The position numbers and the translations under genes were made by a program. A DNA stretch of 23,877 bases. Source: JACRFW01 sp964531745. Its GTDB lineage: Bacteria > Patescibacteriota > Patescibacteriia > Magasanikbacterales > GWA2-37-8. The notes beneath the pieces were generated by a model. That model worked only from the letters and a program-made list of their open reading frames with translations, did no database searches and was not told where the DNA came from. The stretch lies in contig CAZHFX010000013.1 in assembly GCA_964531745.1 (NCBI GenBank), positions 1 to 23,877 on the forward strand, written 5' to 3'. Below, piece by piece: positions 21,599 through 23,877 of this stretch; the stretch's first letter is position 1, and each line of letters opens with the position of its first letter.

Positions 21599-23877
21599 TT
21601 ACGGCGGCGGTGAAGCTAAAATTATTTTGGCTCCAAAAACGGTCCACGCACTTGAATTTTTAATGTCACACTCATTTTCTAGCGGCACTTTCCAACTCGC
21701 ATCATAGCACCCGCCGTTCGGGTGTTTAATCGTATTCGTGTCGACGCAGGCACCGTTGCACCAGCCCCAGTTATCCTTCACCTGCACTCTGGGCTTGAAA
21801 ACGCAACAGCCATAGGGGAAACTGACATTTTGATTATTGCGGCAATCCGCGTAACCGGGGGTGCCCGGAGCGCGGAATTGCTGGCTCGCGGGCGAACAGG
21901 AGTAATGCTCGTTGACAACCTCAAAGTAATTGGTGTCGCAGGTCTGACCCGCGACCTTGTCAAAGTCGGTGGCGGGAACGCCGTCATTTTTAACGAGCTC
22001 TTGGCAAATAGGCTGGGCGGGGCAATCGGCGTCGCGAACGCATTCCTGGGGAGGAGACAATTCCGCCTTAGTGGCGCCGTCTATACACTTACCCCGCGCC
22101 ACAACGCCGGCCAGCGGCAACTGGCACTGGGGCGCGCTCAACCCGCGCTGGTTGCGGAAATAACCGAGCGGCAGAGACGACGGCTTACTGCCGTCATCCC
22201 AGTCTACTATAATCTGACGGATCGGCATTTGCTCTTTATCGGCGAAAGCAAAAAATTTGGCGGCCGCTTTGAGCGAACTGCGGAGTGTTACAATATCGCG
22301 GTTATAGCGGTCGTTGATGGTAAAGCCAATAATGGTGGAAGTGGCCACTTCCAGACACTGACGCTCGCTGACGCAATCGCCGACCGCGCGAATCTGAGGC
22401 GGAACGGGGGGCTGTTGATTAAAATTTTCAAAGCCGATTTCGTCTGTCCATTTACCAGTCGCGGTGATATTCCTGATTTGTTGGACATCACCAACATACT
22501 CACCAGCATTGTATTGCCAGATATTTTTTAGAGAGGCGAATAAGCGGCTCAGTTTAACTTTACCGTAATCAAGATTAAGATCTCGTGTACCGGCATTATA
22601 GCCAACACTTACCGTTTGTTTTTCAGGCAGACTCCGAACACATAGCGAATTCAAACAGCTATACGGCGCGCCGATGGTATATTTTGGAGCAGAATTATCT
22701 AAATTCTGCCGACAATCCGTAGCGCCTTCCGGGCACGCTATTGTACCCATCGGGGTCAAAACCACCTGCGGACTATCCGAAGGAACTACGTCAATTGACA
22801 GACTGCCATACAAGGCATGCTCAGTTGAATATTTATACGGAGGAACGACACCGCTAGAATTGATAGTTTCAACCTGTTTCCAAATGCGGTCGGTCCAGGC
22901 GACTGTCCGCGGCAAAGAAAAATCATCGTTTACGGTATCAACGGTCGCGTCGCCGATATAGGAGCACCATTCTTTATTTTTAAATGAAACGCTCACAGTA
23001 TCACTCCAACGCCAAGGAGCGGCGGCGGCTGCGTTTAAGGCATTGCAGGCGGCATGATAATACTTTGAAAATTTATGAGTTTGTTCATCAAATACCAGCC
23101 GCAGAGCATACCACCACGCTATATTATCCTGAAAAACTTTGTCATTTACCGGGCACATTTTGTCTGTTTCCGCTTCGCCATCTACTTCCCACAAATCTTG
23201 TTTAGATTCCGCACCAAACTTTAAGTCACCGGCTTTAAAAAGATTGCCGTTCAAACCGAGCAAATCGTTTCCTGCAATATCTTTGGTCTGAAACTTGAAA
23301 TTGCCGGTAGCTTCATCAATATGCGAAATGGCGATGCTGTTGTCGTTTGTACCGTTGGCGACAAGCATGATAAATTCGTTGGGTCGACCCAGATAATTGC
23401 CAAGCGCGACCTGATTGCCTCCAATTACAAAATATGACTGATACTTGCCGGCCTTCTGCCCGTTAAAATCATTGGGTGTAATAACAAAGTCCTTGTTATA
23501 ATTGTTAGAATGCACAATAATTTTCTCAACATCTGATTGCCGGATATTTTTTTCGTTCACTCCACCAGCGAGGCCATCTAAAACGTTGTAATAGCCTCTG
23601 TGCGAGGTACTGTACCTATTGTGAACTGAACAGTTATAAACTAATTCACCATTTACATATCGAGATTGTGTTTCTATATCCAAAGATTTTTCCTCTATAT
23701 TTCCACAATAACTTGAGGCGCTGCTATCAATTAGATAATTATTTCTAGGCGTCCCTGTAAAATTACTACCATCCGCCCGCAAACAATACAGTTTTCCGCC
23801 GCTCGACGGATTCAGAAACCCGGCCTCGGTATGCTGATTGTAAATATCCGGCGCGCCTTCAAGCGCGTCAATCGGCA
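21599..23877 (-). CDS. Large exported Cys-rich protein, C-terminal part (5' end beyond window)
   Basis: At least 759 codons in one frame, read from 23875. The frame is open to the window end (PIDALEGAPDIYNQHTEAGF precedes the TTG at 23780-23782), so that TTG is not the start. No membrane helix is seen in this part. Many cysteines, often paired or spaced as in secreted proteins (CVRDADCPAQPIC, YGCCVFKP, WCNGAC), and strand-rich sequence throughout. VDWDDGSKPSSLPLGYF resembles the D-x-DG loop of PKD-like domains. It would be displayed outside the cell. Long Cys-rich proteins of this kind lie next to conjugation-like loci in Parcubacteria (from memory), which suggests a surface adhesin or secretion-linked component. 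It ends at the strong terminator 29 bp downstream. Confidence 0.8.
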   Translation of the reverse strand, partial: PIDALEGAPDIYNQHTEAGFLNPSSGGKLYCLRADGSNFTGTPRNNYLIDSSASSYCGNIEEKSLDIETQSRYVNGELVYNCSVHNRYSTSHRGYYNVLDGLAGGVNEKNIRQSDVEKIIVHSNNYNKDFVITPNDFNGQKAGKYQSYFVIGGNQVALGNYLGRPNEFIMLVANGTNDNSIAISHIDEATGNFKFQTKDIAGNDLLGLNGNLFKAGDLKFGAESKQDLWEVDGEAETDKMCPVNDKVFQDNIAWWYALRLVFDEQTHKFSKYYHAACNALNAAAAAPWRWSDTVSVSFKNKEWCSYIGDATVDTVNDDFSLPRTVAWTDRIWKQVETINSSGVVPPYKYSTEHALYGSLSIDVVPSDSPQVVLTPMGTIACPEGATDCRQNLDNSAPKYTIGAPYSCLNSLCVRSLPEKQTVSVGYNAGTRDLNLDYGKVKLSRLFASLKNIWQYNAGEYVGDVQQIRNITATGKWTDEIGFENFNQQPPVPPQIRAVGDCVSERQCLEVATSTIIGFTINDRYNRDIVTLRSSLKAAAKFFAFADKEQMPIRQIIVDWDDGSKPSSLPLGYFRNQRGLSAPQCQLPLAGVVARGKCIDGATKAELSPPQECVRDADCPAQPICQELVKNDGVPATDFDKVAGQTCDTNYFEVVNEHYSCSPASQQFRAPGTPGYADCRNNQNVSFPYGCCVFKPRVQVKDNWGWCNGACVDTNTIKHPNGGCYDASWKVPLENECDIKNSSAWTVFGAKIILASPPP

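Noticed and set aside
21722..22531. Open frame of 269 aa on the + strand
   Set aside because: It lies wholly antisense to the large exported Cys-rich protein, whose frame runs on for more than 2 kb and has meaningful protein composition.
23780..23782. TTG as the start of the large exported gene
   Set aside because: The same frame stays open with protein-like sequence to the window edge.
1..23877. Recoded TGA (genetic code 25)
   Set aside because: Glutamine synthetase, hicA, hicB and the gene before prgI end at TGA at the expected lengths.

Overview
The window looks like a metagenome scaffold from a Patescibacteria (CPR) bacterium, most likely in or near Parcubacteria. This is inferred from the gene set: a conjugation-type secretion locus with PrgI, VirB4-like and long-tailed VirB6-like proteins, an adjoining very large Cys-rich exported protein, weak or absent Shine-Dalgarno sites, and dispersed palindromic intergenic repeats. 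Several genes end normally at TGA, so the TGA=Gly code of Gracilibacteria and Absconditabacteria does not apply. Two 10-N blocks (5178-5187 and 20173-20182) are scaffold gaps. No rRNA, tRNA, CRISPR array or transposase was seen.

Left part (1-2700, + strand, AT-rich): the 3' part of an ABC ATPase fused to a substrate-binding-like domain, as in NrtC, followed by a cytosolic protein whose C-terminal half carries what looks like an ADP-ribosyltransferase R-S-E signature. Next comes an anabolic block on the minus strand (7888 to 2820): aspartate kinase, homoserine dehydrogenase, aspartate-semialdehyde dehydrogenase (interrupted by the first gap) and glutamine synthetase. The first three make the aspartate-family branch point. 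Glutamine synthetase has its own promoter, a perfect TTGACA-17-TATAAT overlapped by a 14-bp inverted repeat.

Central part (19441 to 7968, minus strand): one long same-strand locus. In transcription order it holds a 1225-aa VirB6/TrbL-like membrane protein, four proteins of unknown function, PrgI, a dispersed repeat, a VirB4 N-terminal-domain protein, the VirB4 ATPase, a VirB8-like membrane protein and ComF. This fits an inner-membrane DNA or protein translocation machine. No relaxase, VirD4, VirB11, VirB9/10 or pilin is visible here, so the substrate is unknown. A hicB-hicA toxin-antitoxin pair lies just upstream of it.

Right part (20018-23877): a region with a second perfect consensus promoter firing rightward into the gap, a structured inverted-repeat sequence, and a second copy of the dispersed repeat. 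A GC-rich, Cys-rich lipoprotein gene (20520-21470) follows, whose composition differs from its surroundings. A very strong bidirectional terminator separates it from the 3' end of a large exported Cys-rich protein on the minus strand that runs off the window.
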